This document shows, piece by piece, positions 14,701-23,396 of a stretch of 64,000 nt of DNA. This stretch comes from Haliclystus octoradiatus (taxonomy: Eukaryota; Cnidaria; Staurozoa; Stauromedusae; Haliclystidae). Position 1 is the first letter of the stretch; the number at the start of each line of letters is the position of its first letter. Position numbers and translations under genes: made by a program. The stretch is taken from NCBI GenBank assembly GCA_916610825.1, contig OU744452.1:12938110-13002109 (forward strand), read 5' to 3'. The notes under the pieces are model-generated. The model was not told where the DNA came from. It made no database searches and saw nothing but the letters and a program-made list of their open reading frames with translations.

Positions 14701-14881
14701 ATGACATGTTCATATATTTTGTAAACTCTTCTATGAACACATCAATGACTAAGGTAATACATTTTTAAATGACGGCTGCTAAATTTCAATGTAAACAAAT
14801 ATATTTGTTGTTTCTGTAGATGTACTGCCGGAACGAAATCAATTAATGATCTTTTGCAACAATATTCAGCTACGTAATTGA
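2718..14881 (+). CDS. CSTPP1: CSTPP1 (C11orf49) orthologue, eight exons, 5' end not found
   Basis: Predicted centriolar-satellite protein that regulates the tubulin polyglutamylase complex. Exons: 2718-2746, 4270-4349, 5942-6072, 7081-7165, 9472-9557, 11375-11558, 11872-12059, 14820-14881. Every junction has GT-AG borders and matching phase (0, 2, 1, 2, 1, 2, 1), giving 281 residues before TGA at 14879-14881. The recognised core is in exons 4-6: the segments EYHNLVTLICPDFPSEV, LEFLYAFQLQFYYEDFI and AVAVIYTNI correspond to the human CSTPP1 stretch around LLCPDFP...FLFAFQIQFYY...VAAIYEDL (recalled, not searched). VTYYGLLIAMIKDQSIN in exon 7 matches the human TFYGFLMALSKHRGIN region. The human protein is about 331 residues with a longer low-complexity C-terminus; this one ends soon after the conserved part. 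The start Met exon is missing from the model. Confidence 0.85.
2960..3510. repeat. Minisatellite of about 100-105 bp units built on GTTCATGAAC
   Basis: About five diverged tandem units, each with the order CCCCTGGGAAAACAGTTCAG, GAGTTCATGAACAGTTCAT, gctaaatggccccaattttc and ATGAACCTTCATGGACAG. Unit starts are near 3001, 3106, 3209, 3312 and 3410. It lies in the intron after the 29-nt CSTPP1 exon. Confidence 0.85.
3514..3688. mobile_element. MITE with GACAAAAG termini
   Basis: Left end ggatctgacaaaaggttc and right end ctacttttgtcggaccctg are imperfect inverted repeats, followed inwards by a second pair (ttttggaatcctag and ctaggattccaggattcc). Length 175 bp. A sister copy is at 5310-5473 and a right-end fragment at 8578-8633. 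The interior codes for nothing. Confidence 0.75.
4270..4349 (+). CDS. CSTPP1: CSTPP1 exon, DAISQLLKLHNENG...
   Basis: Acceptor gtttggcag, donor gtaagtaag. Reads DAISQLL...GDFFHSY, matching human DAVCQLLENRED...ARFFTEY in spacing. Phase 0 at the start; ends on TA, completed to Tyr by the next exon. Confidence 0.8.
4440..4660. repeat. Second GTTCATGAAC cluster (CSTPP1 intron)
   Basis: Tandem copies of the perfect 10-bp palindrome, often spaced by a single base (gttcatgaac a gttcatgaac), mixed with the 'ttcatagacag' linker seen at 3000-3480. It ends in 'tgcaggggtct', the same border as at about 3500. Confidence 0.85.
5310..5473. mobile_element. Second copy of the GACAAAAG MITE
   Basis: Same termini (gggtacgacaaaaggttc and ctacttttgtcggaccctg) and same interior (tctgaattg...caataaatgatt...ctctaac) as at 3514-3688. 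It is 164 bp long and lies in a CSTPP1 intron. Confidence 0.75.
5942..6072 (+). CDS. CSTPP1: CSTPP1 exon, FSTLAENKHVAHREYSF...
   Basis: Acceptor ttttctacag, donor gtaggt. The frame REYSFICSTPRNRKAF corresponds to human REFSFVQATPHNRVSF, a clear family signature. Phase 2 in, phase 1 out. Confidence 0.85.
7081..7165 (+). CDS. CSTPP1: CSTPP1 exon, EYHNLVTLICPDFP
   Basis: Acceptor catatttcag, donor gtaaat. Contains the family hallmark EYH-x-L-x4-CPDFP followed by a Lys/Ala-rich turn and Arg. Phase 1 in, phase 2 out. Confidence 0.88.
7501..7930. mobile_element. MITE with AACCAGAGG termini (430 bp)
   Basis: The left end ggttttaaccagaggtgtac is the imperfect reverse complement of the right end gcctctggtttaaaccc. 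Both are followed inwards by gagtcggagtc-type sequence. A 'GGAGTC' motif recurs many times inside. Non-coding. Confidence 0.65.
8578..8633. mobile_element. Fragment of the GACAAAAG MITE
   Basis: Only the right part is present: ttttcttctgaat, gtgctct, ttctggaatt and cccacttttgtcagacc. The left end is not found. Confidence 0.5.
9472..9557 (+). CDS. CSTPP1: CSTPP1 exon, IILMENSEDCVISFLEFLYAF
   Basis: Acceptor tttgttgcag, donor gtgagg. Encodes R-I-I-L-M-E-N ... F-L-Y-A-F-Q-L-Q-F-Y-Y, the best conserved hydrophobic helix of the family (human FLFAFQIQFYY). Phase 2 in, phase 1 out. Confidence 0.88.
10090..10273. mobile_element. Old fold-back element, AAAGGGTTACCACA family
   Basis: Begins aaaagggttaccacacgcttg and ends with 'aatatgaatgcaacctttta', with a diverged internal palindrome. 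The same family is at 43068-43261 and 43800-43922. Lies in the intron before the 11375 exon. Confidence 0.65.
10743..10940. mobile_element. TTAA-flanked MITE (198 bp)
   Basis: The termini AGGAGCAAAAATGACCGGC and GCCGGTCAATTTTGCCCCT are inverted repeats. Both sides carry TTAA (10739-10742 and 10941-10944), the target duplication typical of piggyBac-type elements. Non-coding and non-autonomous. Confidence 0.8.
10999..11183. mobile_element. TA-flanked Tc1/mariner-type MITE (185 bp)
   Basis: Near-perfect terminal inverted repeats of about 24 bp start CAGTGTAACCCGCTTA at both ends and are bordered by TA (10997-10998 and 11184-11185). The size, TA target site and CAGTG ends are typical of non-autonomous Tc1/mariner or pogo elements. 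Confidence 0.85.
11375..11558 (+). CDS. CSTPP1: CSTPP1 exon, DFIEAVAVIYTNI...
   Basis: Acceptor ctttttctag, donor gtaagt. Begins with DFIEAVAVIY (human EFLDSVAAIY) and runs into a variable linker, then LLEAIKKVIYNGG. Open over 184 nt in the phase required by both neighbours. Confidence 0.85.
11872..12059 (+). CDS. CSTPP1: CSTPP1 exon ending in VTYYGLLIAMIKDQSIN
   Basis: Acceptor ttttatcacag, donor gtaagttg. The first two thirds are divergent; the end aligns with the human TFYGFLMALSKHRGINQALG region. Phase 2 in, phase 1 out. Confidence 0.82.
12245..12480. repeat. Short GTTCATGAAC-type cluster
   Basis: Diverged copies of ttcatgaac/agttcatgaa with the 'cccctgcaaaa' border seen in the other clusters, inside the last CSTPP1 intron just upstream of the satellite. 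Confidence 0.6.
12900..14520. repeat. 167-bp satellite array in the last CSTPP1 intron
   Basis: The anchor attgattgagttcatgaac recurs at 13024, 13191, 13358, 13525, 13692, 13859, 14026, 14193 and 14360: nine times, always 167 bp apart, with a degenerate unit before the first. Each unit contains agttcatgaactgttcatga plus cattcgtcatcatccgtttg. The last four units form two copies of a 334-bp dimer (aaataaagttc alternating with aactgaagttc, and tttcatgaaatcag shared by every second unit). Low divergence points to recent expansion. Confidence 0.95.
14521..14600. repeat. Short direct repeats at the end of the satellite
   Basis: The block 'ttgatgattcattgacg' occurs twice in succession, then gttgatgagttgatgaac; the array decays here into unique sequence. 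Confidence 0.6.
14820..14881 (+). CDS. CSTPP1: Probable terminal CSTPP1 exon (20 residues and stop)
   Basis: Acceptor ttgtttctgtag; with the G left over from the previous exon it reads D-V-L-P-E-R-N-Q-L-M-I-F-C..., resembling human LPDKGDLMHDP, then stops at TGA. The phase fits. It lies 2.76 kb from the previous exon, beyond the satellite array. The protein would end about 75 residues earlier than the human one, so another 3' exon choice is possible. Confidence 0.6.
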
Positions 14882-15372
14882 ATAAGAATATTTGATGAAC
14901 GTTTCCAACCTATTGGCTATTGATTAACATATGTTCATTCTAAATATATTTGTAAATGTAAAAATACATTTAAGTACAGTACAAGTAGTCAATTAAAATT
15001 TAAAAAGTACTTTTGTTACATGTGATGATTGCATCTATATTTGAAACAACAAGGTATTCTGTTTGATGGGTTCTGCCAAATTATGGTTATTAAGCAATTA
15101 TTAAATGATGTTCATGTTGATATTATATGCGCTGCTTTCTATCGTATATAGTTGTCTATTTAGTTCAATCAGAACCGTGTACGCTTGTTTGAAAACTGGT
15201 TATAAACATTTAATTTTTCGTTTCTGATCTTCTAGTATCGTTTGAAGTATATGAATAATGTGATCAATGTTATGCTATATACCCTGCGTGCAATTTATGC
15301 TAATTTCTACAATCTCTATTGAATTTCACTTCTATATAAAGATCACCTACATTCAATAATAATATCACATTT

Positions 15373-15552
15373 ACAGTCATTCATGACTGAAAGTCATCCC
15401 TTAAACACCCCTTTAGTGCCTGTTTGTTGGGGACATTAACACATTTTACATACAAATTATACTACAAACAATTAACAAGTGTGCACTGACGAGGAATCGA
15501 ACCGTAGCCTCCCGCACTCTTGCGGGCACTCTGCCATTGAGCTACCAGTGCA
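15373..15552 (-). mobile_element. tRNA-derived SINE, family 1
   Basis: On the minus strand the head reads TGGTAGCTCAATGGCAGAGT (box A) and GGTTCGATTCC (box B). The first and last bases (GTGCACTGG and TCAGTGCAC) can pair over about nine positions like a long acceptor stem. The anticodon loop has six bases and the T stem is mismatched, so it is not a working tRNA. The tail (gggatgactttcagtcatg) is shared with the copy at 53883-54048. Confidence 0.75.
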
Positions 15553-15796
15553 CATTTAGTGTTCGATATTCTCTAATCTCATAACTTGCTGTTTTAGACA
15601 GGTTTCATTATATCAGATACATGCATTATAGACAGTAGTACATTTTTGATAGTATGTTCGAGCTATTTATGTATTGAATATGGGTTTTTACTGCATTATG
15701 CTTCGAGTTGTGATGGTGTAACGATACCCTTGGTAAGAGATTATTTATTTTACATGTATCATTCTAGTACAAACCGCAAGTAATAAGTAGCTTATT

Positions 15797-15962
15797 TCCA
15801 CTGGGGGAGGGGGGTTGCTAGCTGGTTAGTGTTTTTAGAGCGTGTTTGAGTTGGCCATATACCCTTCATAACGTCACAAATTAGTAGTGCTTCTGCTATA
15901 GATTGAACCCAATACCTTACAGGTCGAGATTCAACGCCCTAATCGTGCACTATAAGGCCTCG
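15797..15962 (-). mobile_element. Decayed tRNA-derived SINE, family 3
   Basis: The minus strand reads ggccttatagtgcacgatta, gggcgttgaa and then box-B-like GGGTTCAATC. This resembles the better preserved copy at 21757-21928. Confidence 0.5.
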
Positions 15963-16090
15963 ATTATATCCGTATTCCAGATACCCGCAGTAGGTAGCAT
16001 TTCTAATGGACAAGAAAAAAAACTCAATATTTATTATTCTCGTGTTGTGGTTTATATTTAATTGTATTCAGATTTGATAAGCACACTATT

Positions 16091-16112
16091 TATATATATA
16101 TATATATATATA
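16091..16112. repeat. TA microsatellite
   Basis: Uninterrupted (TA)n run of about 22 bases downstream of the GPCR gene. Confidence 0.9.
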
Positions 16113-16570
16113 ATTATTTAAATTTTACATCTTTATTTTGCATCTGAATTATTTGTTCCAACAAGTTTTTGTCATCGTTTGATCGATAAACATGACTATT
16201 TAATATTTTCTTTGATTTTATTACAATATTTATTTACATTAATCTTTTTATCTTTAATTATTAACAATAATTACATTACTGGGTATTACTATGCTATATG
16301 AGTTACTGAAAATGATGTTGATATTGTTTGTTGTTTGTTTTCTGTTGTTGCTAGCTTTTTGTTTAGTTTGATATTGATGTTTGATGCGTTATTGATTGTT
16401 GCATGTTGCTGTTAGCATTTTTGTTTTGTTGGTTGCTGTTGTTGTAGTTTTTATACCGTGTACTGTTCGCTATTAATTACTGTGCTTGCTGTTTGTTGCG
16501 TTCTTGGCTGCTGTCTGCTTTGTTATAATTCTGTTTAGTAATTGTTAATTATTAATAGTTAGTTGTTAGA

Positions 16571-17764
16571 TCACCATCCAGCTAATTCGCTTTGCATAGG
16601 CTCTTGCATAGCTCTTTTCTTTCTAAATACACACAGAATGGCTTTAAATGCTGCCCTCCACTTTCTGTTTAGCAATCCGTAAAGGAACGGATTTGTTGCA
16701 CTGTTCAAATAATGTAAGAATTTTGCATATTTTACAAAACTGTAACTTATAAAGAAACCAGTGCAGCTTTGAAAAGTCTCATCTGTAATGCATATATAGA
16801 ACGCCACATTAGCTATCATAAACGGCGTCCATGTGATGATAAACGAAAGTATAATTAATGATAATGTCTTTGCTGCTTTTAATTCTCGCTTCATGTTTCG
16901 TGCTCGATGCGCAAGTCTAATGGTACCTCTTCTAATACGTTGTTGTATATGTGCTCCATTGACTTGTAATGATTTCTTCTTCACCGGCGCTGGTTCGTTA
17001 CTATCATTGCCAGTATTACTACATTCGATATCAGTTGCGTTTGAATATTTACGGGTTATATCCACATTACTATCAACGGAATCTTCACGATCTCGAAATG
17101 CATTATGTGATGTTATTCGTGTTGACCGTTCTAATGCAAATATCTTGCGGGCGTGATTGCGTGCAATAATTGATATCAGTACGTAACTGAAAGTCATAAT
17201 TGGTATTGGTATAGCAAATGAAAATAATATAGAAAATAGTGTTAATGCTGGCCGCTCCAGTACAAGTCTCATCATAGATGCTGCAAATGTACAACACCAT
17301 ATAAAAACTATAGCCCATACGGCTACTTTCTTTGTTACAATACGACCATGTTTAAATGGAAATACCACAGCTATGCACCTTTCAACAGCTACTAATGTCA
17401 ATGACATTATTGAAACACTCGAACATAATATGTCAGTAACATTATATACAATGTCGACTACATCATTTTGAGCATATGTTGCTGGTAGCTTTGAACAAAT
17501 AAACACTGCAAATGTCATTGGTATAGGTAACACAGCAACAAGAATATCTGCCGCCGATAACGAGGCTATAAATATATTTGTTACAGTTCGTAATACTCTA
17601 TAACGAAGGAATGCAACAAACACTAGAATGTTTCCCCATAGAGCACCTTGTTGTATTATTACGAGTAAGATACCATCGAATATACTAAGGCTACCATTCG
17701 GTAATATGCATCCACCTTGTTCGGGCTGAGAGGACGACGTTGAGTTTACATTTGTGGTAGACAT
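16571..17764 (-). CDS. Class A (rhodopsin-like) GPCR, atypical aminergic type
   Basis: Single-exon coding sequence of 397 residues. The first in-frame ATG is at 17764; upstream there is only a TTG and then a TAA stop. Seven hydrophobic segments. Visible landmarks: GN in TM1 (N45), LSAAD in TM2 (D73), TDILC in TM3 (D111 at position 3.32), ERC instead of DRY (128-130), W150 in TM4, S178 and S182 at 5.42 and 5.46, TWTP in TM6 (W312), Y352 and NPFLY in TM7. D3.32 with two TM5 serines is the amine-binding signature. Cys 3.25 is absent (Asp), and ECL2 is only a few residues long without Cys. The intracellular loop 3 of about 90 residues is basic near TM6, as expected for G-protein coupling. The N-terminus has N-glycosylation sequons. 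No Lys at 7.43, so not an opsin. The ligand is unknown. Confidence 0.9.
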   Translation of the reverse strand: MSTTNVNSTSSSQPEQGGCILPNGSLSIFDGILLVIIQQGALWGNILVFVAFLRYRVLRTVTNIFIASLSAADILVAVLPIPMTFAVFICSKLPATYAQNDVVDIVYNVTDILCSSVSIMSLTLVAVERCIAVVFPFKHGRIVTKKVAVWAIVFIWCCTFAASMMRLVLERPALTLFSILFSFAIPIPIMTFSYVLISIIARNHARKIFALERSTRITSHNAFRDREDSVDSNVDITRKYSNATDIECSNTGNDSNEPAPVKKKSLQVNGAHIQQRIRRGTIRLAHRARNMKRELKAAKTLSLIILSFIITWTPFMIANVAFYICITDETFQSCTGFFISYSFVKYAKFLHYLNSATNPFLYGLLNRKWRAAFKAILCVFRKKRAMQEPMQSELAGW

Positions 17765-17874
17765 AGTTTTGTTTAATCCAAGATAATCCAATTGTATCAA
17801 TCGGATTGATTTAATTTAGTCTCGATTAAGATACAAGTTTCATCAGCTGGTCGAAGGACTTGATCCAATAGATC
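17765..17874 (-). other. Probable 5' UTR exon part of the GPCR gene
   Basis: On the minus strand an acceptor-like tattttcag ends at 17875, followed by about 110 bases with stop codons before the ATG at 17764. This suggests a 5' non-coding exon further upstream, beyond 17874. Confidence 0.4.
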
Positions 17875-20800
17875 CTGAAAATACAAATAATTGTAATCAA
17901 TACAATGCCGTCGATTTGTAAAATAAAGTATGCAATGTTAACTGTAGTTGTAGCACGGACAACTCTTTGATATAGTTAGTTCTGGCTTCAAAATAATATT
18001 TAATATTCCCTTAAAACTATTATAATCCACTGACCAAGTAGTCAACATGTAAATAATCTACTTTCCAAACATTGTGCTCTTGTCAGCTATCATAAATATT
18101 TTTCAACAGTTTTAAATTTATTCAAACATTTAATGGGACAAATAATTTTACGTGCAGTATACCATGGACTATAGTAATATTGAAATTTCCCAAACATCGT
18201 TCAAACTACATTTTTCAAAAAAATCCAAAACAATTTTTTAATTTTCCAGAAATTTTTCAAAATTAAAATACATAATTAACATAATTTAAAATCATAAGAC
18301 ACATTTTCAAAGTTCTCTTAATGCAAATAAGAATGTTCTATTATTTGATTTTGTCCACTAAAATAGTTGATGTTTTGATGGCTGTGATAAACCAACGTTG
18401 CATCTGCAAGATTATGTTATTTCTTTGAAGTGCCCATTCAAAGCTGAGTGTATATCAATACAATATCATATACTAACATGTTAAAAATATTATTCTTTTT
18501 TCAAAAATAACATATGAAATACTTTGATAATATTTATACAATTTCTATTTCGTTGTCCAAAGAATAATCCATTTCAGTATCAGTTGATAATTTTGAAGCG
18601 TTACACTCTTTACAAGAAAAATAGTATTTTTTATCTTTATAATTAGAACATGTAAAATATTGAAGTGAGCGTGAAATGTTTTAAAATTTTTCAAGATGTC
18701 CTCCTGAAATGTTGTTAAAATAGTTTTTATTGAAAATGTAGTACTTATGTTATTTACAGCATGTCTTAGCTTAGAAATGAATATCTTAAAAATTAAGCCT
18801 CAAAAATGTTTAATTTATTCTTAAATTCCTCAGAATCTGAGCCTTAAATGTATAAAAAATATTGTAGTAGATGTTGTTATTATTTAAATAGAACATGACA
18901 TTTATAATTGTTGTACGATATAGTTCTCACTATATATACTACTACATCACTTATTAAGATTTTAATGTATACAATTGAATTATTCTATGTAATGGTACCA
19001 ATTTCAAACGAAACTTTGTAGAATGTATCAATTCTGATAGGACATTCAATTGTATTTGTTAATTATAATATGTTATTGATATTCAAAAATGATAGATAAA
19101 TTATACATACTGTGTTTAGATATATTATCTTCATCGACGGTGTTTTCTATATGTTAAATACAACTATTTTGCATAATTTAACTGGATTATACCTTACTAT
19201 ATAATAAATCTATAGAATTTTTATACATTTATTATATTTACAACAACAAGATTTTGTCAAAACTATGTAAATGATTTAGACATCCACGTCAAATCTAACC
19301 ATAAGAGCGGGCATACGAGAGGTACCATATATCGTTAATAAAGAACAATTAATGAAATATGAGCCAACCTGTTTGGTAATCAATTAATTTTTTCAAATAC
19401 ATTACTTCTAATTAGCAAGGATTTTGAATTCTGTACATTTATGTTTATAAAGTGTATATAAATTCTACTCTTTTTGTTTTTGCTATTTTAATAATGATAA
19501 ACGAAATGTTTATGTTGTGATAGTGACGGTTATGATAACAGTTAGAAATCACTATAATTGGACTACTTGCTGGTAATCGGTTAGCAGTAGAACTCAAAAT
19601 AATAAATATGAGGTTTTGTCGTTCCCTACAGTAATTATTTAGATCATGTTTAGATTTTGTTAAGACTAATCCAATAAACCTGAACATGTATATACATAAA
19701 CTTACGTCGCTGGCAATATTCAAAACATCCTTCAAGCCAATTCTCAATCTGTCCTATCTCAATTTTGCATGTGGCAATAGTTAATGCTTTGAGCATCATA
19801 TCACTAGTATTCAGTTTAATTGTTTTAACTATTTATTCCGAGGTGTAACGGCTCACCATAATATAAAAAAGGCGTAACGACTATAATGTCCGTAGCGGCC
19901 CGCAGGCATCTGGAATATGAAACAGTTCTATCGATGCGCTCACTATATTTTATTTTCTTTTACTAATAAACCATGTCTATAGATTGTATACATTTGCAAA
20001 CACTTCAAATGTGTCGATCCGCTTATTCATTGTTACTATTAAATATTCAAAGCAGATTAAGAAAGTACCGCAAAAAGTCAATGCAATAAAACACATCGCT
20101 CAACTATTATGTATTGATGTCATTTTCGTTTTCTCGTGGTCGTTTCGTTTGTCTAGCGGGCTATACTGTATAAAGAATCTAGATGGCTTTACATTTATAA
20201 ACTATAGATATGCAATAGACTATAATAAAATGGATCCTCGAAGTTATTGTATGGAATGATTGATAAAACGCTATACACTCACGCGATTTTAGATCCATTC
20301 TTAAATAATAGCTATTATAAGCTTCTTATTGCTAATTTTAGGGCTGTTTTTTATTATAATTTACATTTCGCATTTATAAATCCAATCATTAGTATTAATT
20401 CAAGGTCATTTTTGCTTGTTTTCCTCCAAATGTGCTTGTTTATGTCGAACTGACAAGAAATTTTTACACAGAAAACAGAAAATGTATGATCTAGGGTAGA
20501 AAATTTCATATTTGAAAACTTCATAATAGCGAATGTTTAAGAAATTTTGTACTTAAAATAAGAAAATGTTTTTAGCTACAGTATATGAAACAATTGTGTA
20601 TATTCTTGGTACAAGGATAAATATGTTAATTTCAAGAAATATGTTCTAGTTTTAAGCACGCACAGATATTTTATGTGTAATTTGTAAGTTAAAAATGCTT
20701 AGCAATTGGACATATTAAGAATGTTTAGCTTAATAAAAGAGGAGGATTGCCCTTGAACAGAGAAAATTTCAAAATTACAGCTTCCCCTGATAACCATGGT

Positions 20801-20959
20801 ATAGATGCAGACTTGAAAATAAAGATCATTACAATTATCACGTACACACGTATAACTGTCATTGAGAGTTGACCCCATGGGATTTGTCCCTGTGGTATTT
20901 GCCATCATTAATCTGAGTGATACGAGTCACTCTTCCAAGAATTAAAGAGTGAGACGGTT

Positions 20960-21185
20960 GCTTTCGGTAGGGTGCATCAGCGGTAGATGCCTGGGGGACT
21001 TCCAGACATCAGCTGTACGGGGACGTGCCATTTATAAGGAGTGACTTTTCCAGATTCGTGTGAGATTTTCAAAATTTTTAAAACTGTTCCTTTGTTTTGC
21101 TCGTAAAAACATGAAATTTTAGGGTCTTCATTCTCATTTGCTGTGACAGTTTCCCGCTAGTTTTGAAACTGGCACACCCCCGTCA
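20960..21185. mobile_element. Decayed element of the GGGACGTGCCACTTT family
   Basis: Contains gtacggggacgtgccattta near 21015 and a reversed end (gaaactggcacacccccgtc) at about 21163-21182. These are the inner parts of the inverted repeats seen intact at 55977-56275. Confidence 0.5.
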
Positions 21186-21756
21186 ACAAAAATCCTATAA
21201 CAAAAGAGGGTAAGTGTCTTATTAACTTAGTGAGATAGATGGAGAAATTGTAATTTATTAACGTTGACAGCCCAGTGTTCACAATAGAGGGAAAACATGA
21301 AATGAAGCATCTATATACCGTAGTTTTTTTGTAACTGCATAAGCATTATTTATTTGAGCATTATTTTCAATGATGTTTATATCTTTAGACGATTAATTAA
21401 TTTAATTATTACAATAAAACTACATTAACTTGAAAACATCTAACTAAACTCAAATTAATGTTTCCATAATGCTTAAAGCGTTTCTTCTTTGGATTGCAAT
21501 GCTGGCTTGTTGTAATACTTTATTAAACATTTTTGAGGCTTCTGTTTCTTTGGTCAGCGGTGATATCCTAGTTATTTTAAACTAGCTTTCTAGCTTTGTT
21601 TAATACCAAAATAACTACTTTACTACTCTGATCGCTCGAAACTGTTTACGAACCATTTTGAAACCATGTCTTACGAAAAATTCATATAATATACTTGTGT
21701 GGTTTTTTTTTTTTGATTTATCATATACGTATCCACAAACCAAGTAAGCTTGCAGC

Positions 21757-21928
21757 TTTTTTTTCACCGGGGTGGTTGGCTAATTTGTTAGTATGTTGAA
21801 GCTTGTGTGCGTTTAATAGCCGGATGCCCTTCCTGACGCCGACCTATAGTTCCCCGGCCAGGGATTGAACCCGAGACCCTGCGGGCCGTGGTCCAACGCC
21901 CTAGCCACTACACCAAGGCCGTGCCATT
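21757..21928 (-). mobile_element. Full-length tRNA-derived SINE, family 3
   Basis: The minus strand starts ggcacggccttggtgtagtg, with box A GTGTAGTGGCTAGGGC and box B GGGTTCAATCCC, then body gtcaggaagggcatccggc, and ends in an A8 tract. The A/B-box spacing is that of a tRNA head. Confidence 0.8.
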
Positions 21929-23372
21929 GGTGTATTACCCATTAATACAGATGCGTCATCATCAATATTGTTTTGCCTTAAACTCTTCACATAATCATAT
22001 AGCGTATCGTTGTCTTAAAGTAATGATATAATATACTAGTATCTCCCTCTTAGCTGGTCAAAACCATTTTCTAATACAAATACCAATAAAAAGGATCAAT
22101 ACCATTCAATACGGTATTCTGATTTTATCTGACATATAAGTCATGTAAGTTAACAGCTATTATCACATTAAGCTTGATTTACTTTTTATGGAATTTACGA
22201 TGAGCAAAGGTCCTTATCATCTTGAGTTATTTTAACTCTTCGTATCATGTCTTGAATATGGAACGATCAAATCGATTGCTGACAGCACGAAAACATTTTA
22301 AATCATATTTCTCCCGATAATAATTTGTATTAATTTTACATTCATTTTTCATTCGGGTGAGTCCCTTTGCAGGGATGAAACACGTGTCCGACCAGCCTCA
22401 TCGATATCGAATGATTAATCAATCACATTGTTATACAACTGGGACTGCGCATGCGATAATATTGCAACAAGGTTGTTACCGTTAGCGGGATTTCGAGCGC
22501 GATGCCTGACGACATCAGAAAGGTATTTGATGATTCCCTTAGAAGGTTCGAAACTTGTGTCAGATCAGCCTGATCAATTTTGCATTCTGTTTATGTTAAT
22601 GTTTCAAATTTCATATTTTGTGTCTTATTATACTATAAACCTTTTGTAAAACATCCGACTGAAAAGGTTTAAAGGTTTTACCTCAATAAATGCTGATTAC
22701 GATGATGACACTAAAACCCTCATAAATGTTCGATTAGCATTATATTTTTAAATTTATACTTTGATCACGTAGTTTTATCATTGCATTGCCAATAGGATCT
22801 TTTATTATGGCCATTATGATATGTCATTGGGAGTGAAATATATTAGCTTGATGAGATATTTATTTCAAACTGTATATAAATGTATGACAGAGATGTGATC
22901 AACATATATGGCATCTGGGGGGTTGTTGACGATAGATAATCATATAGAGACTAATATTTATATATAAAATGATACATAATGATCGTGCTTGAGTCAATGA
23001 AAACACATTCTTAATTTCTGTTACTTTACGCAGTGTGCGATCATCAGACAGTTGGTACTCAGTTGTTTACTTTGACTCAATCACCATCCTAATGTATTAC
23101 AGCTCTGCCAATGTTTAATCGGTATTGAGCACTATACCATCTGACGATAGATAAATCTATGATTATATATATTTTATATAAAAGGATAAAAAATTTCAAC
23201 TCAGAGTCAATCAGATGTATATGATCTCTGCGTATTATGATCCTAGTTATAAAAATATATCATTTTGAAATCATGCCTTCAAACTCATTTACAGAAGTGT
23301 AGTAAATAGTTTTTATTGGATTTCATACCTTATGTAATATGCAATCAATGTAATTCCACTAAATAAGCAGTT

Positions 23373-23396
23373 GTATATATATATATATATATATAC
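23373..23396. repeat. TA microsatellite
   Basis: (TA)n run of about 24 bases; a shorter one is near 23598. Confidence 0.9.

Larger units (their letters stand above)
14882..16570. other. Intergenic region between CSTPP1 and the GPCR gene
   Basis: Apart from the two SINE copies and the TA microsatellite I see no coding signal. From about 16300 to 16560 it is rich in ttgttg/gctgtt, which on the minus strand is the 3' flank of the GPCR gene. The two genes are convergent, with their 3' ends facing each other here. Confidence 0.6.

Noticed and set aside
15482-15552. Functional tRNA gene
   Set aside because: Six-base anticodon loop and mismatched T stem; other copies with the same tail show it is a SINE.
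16833-17318. Reading frames on both strands overlapping the GPCR
   Set aside because: Shadows of the GPCR coding sequence; no domain or splice support.
17765-17800. Longer GPCR N-terminus starting at 17800
   Set aside because: The codon at 17800 is TTG, not ATG; the first in-frame ATG is at 17764.
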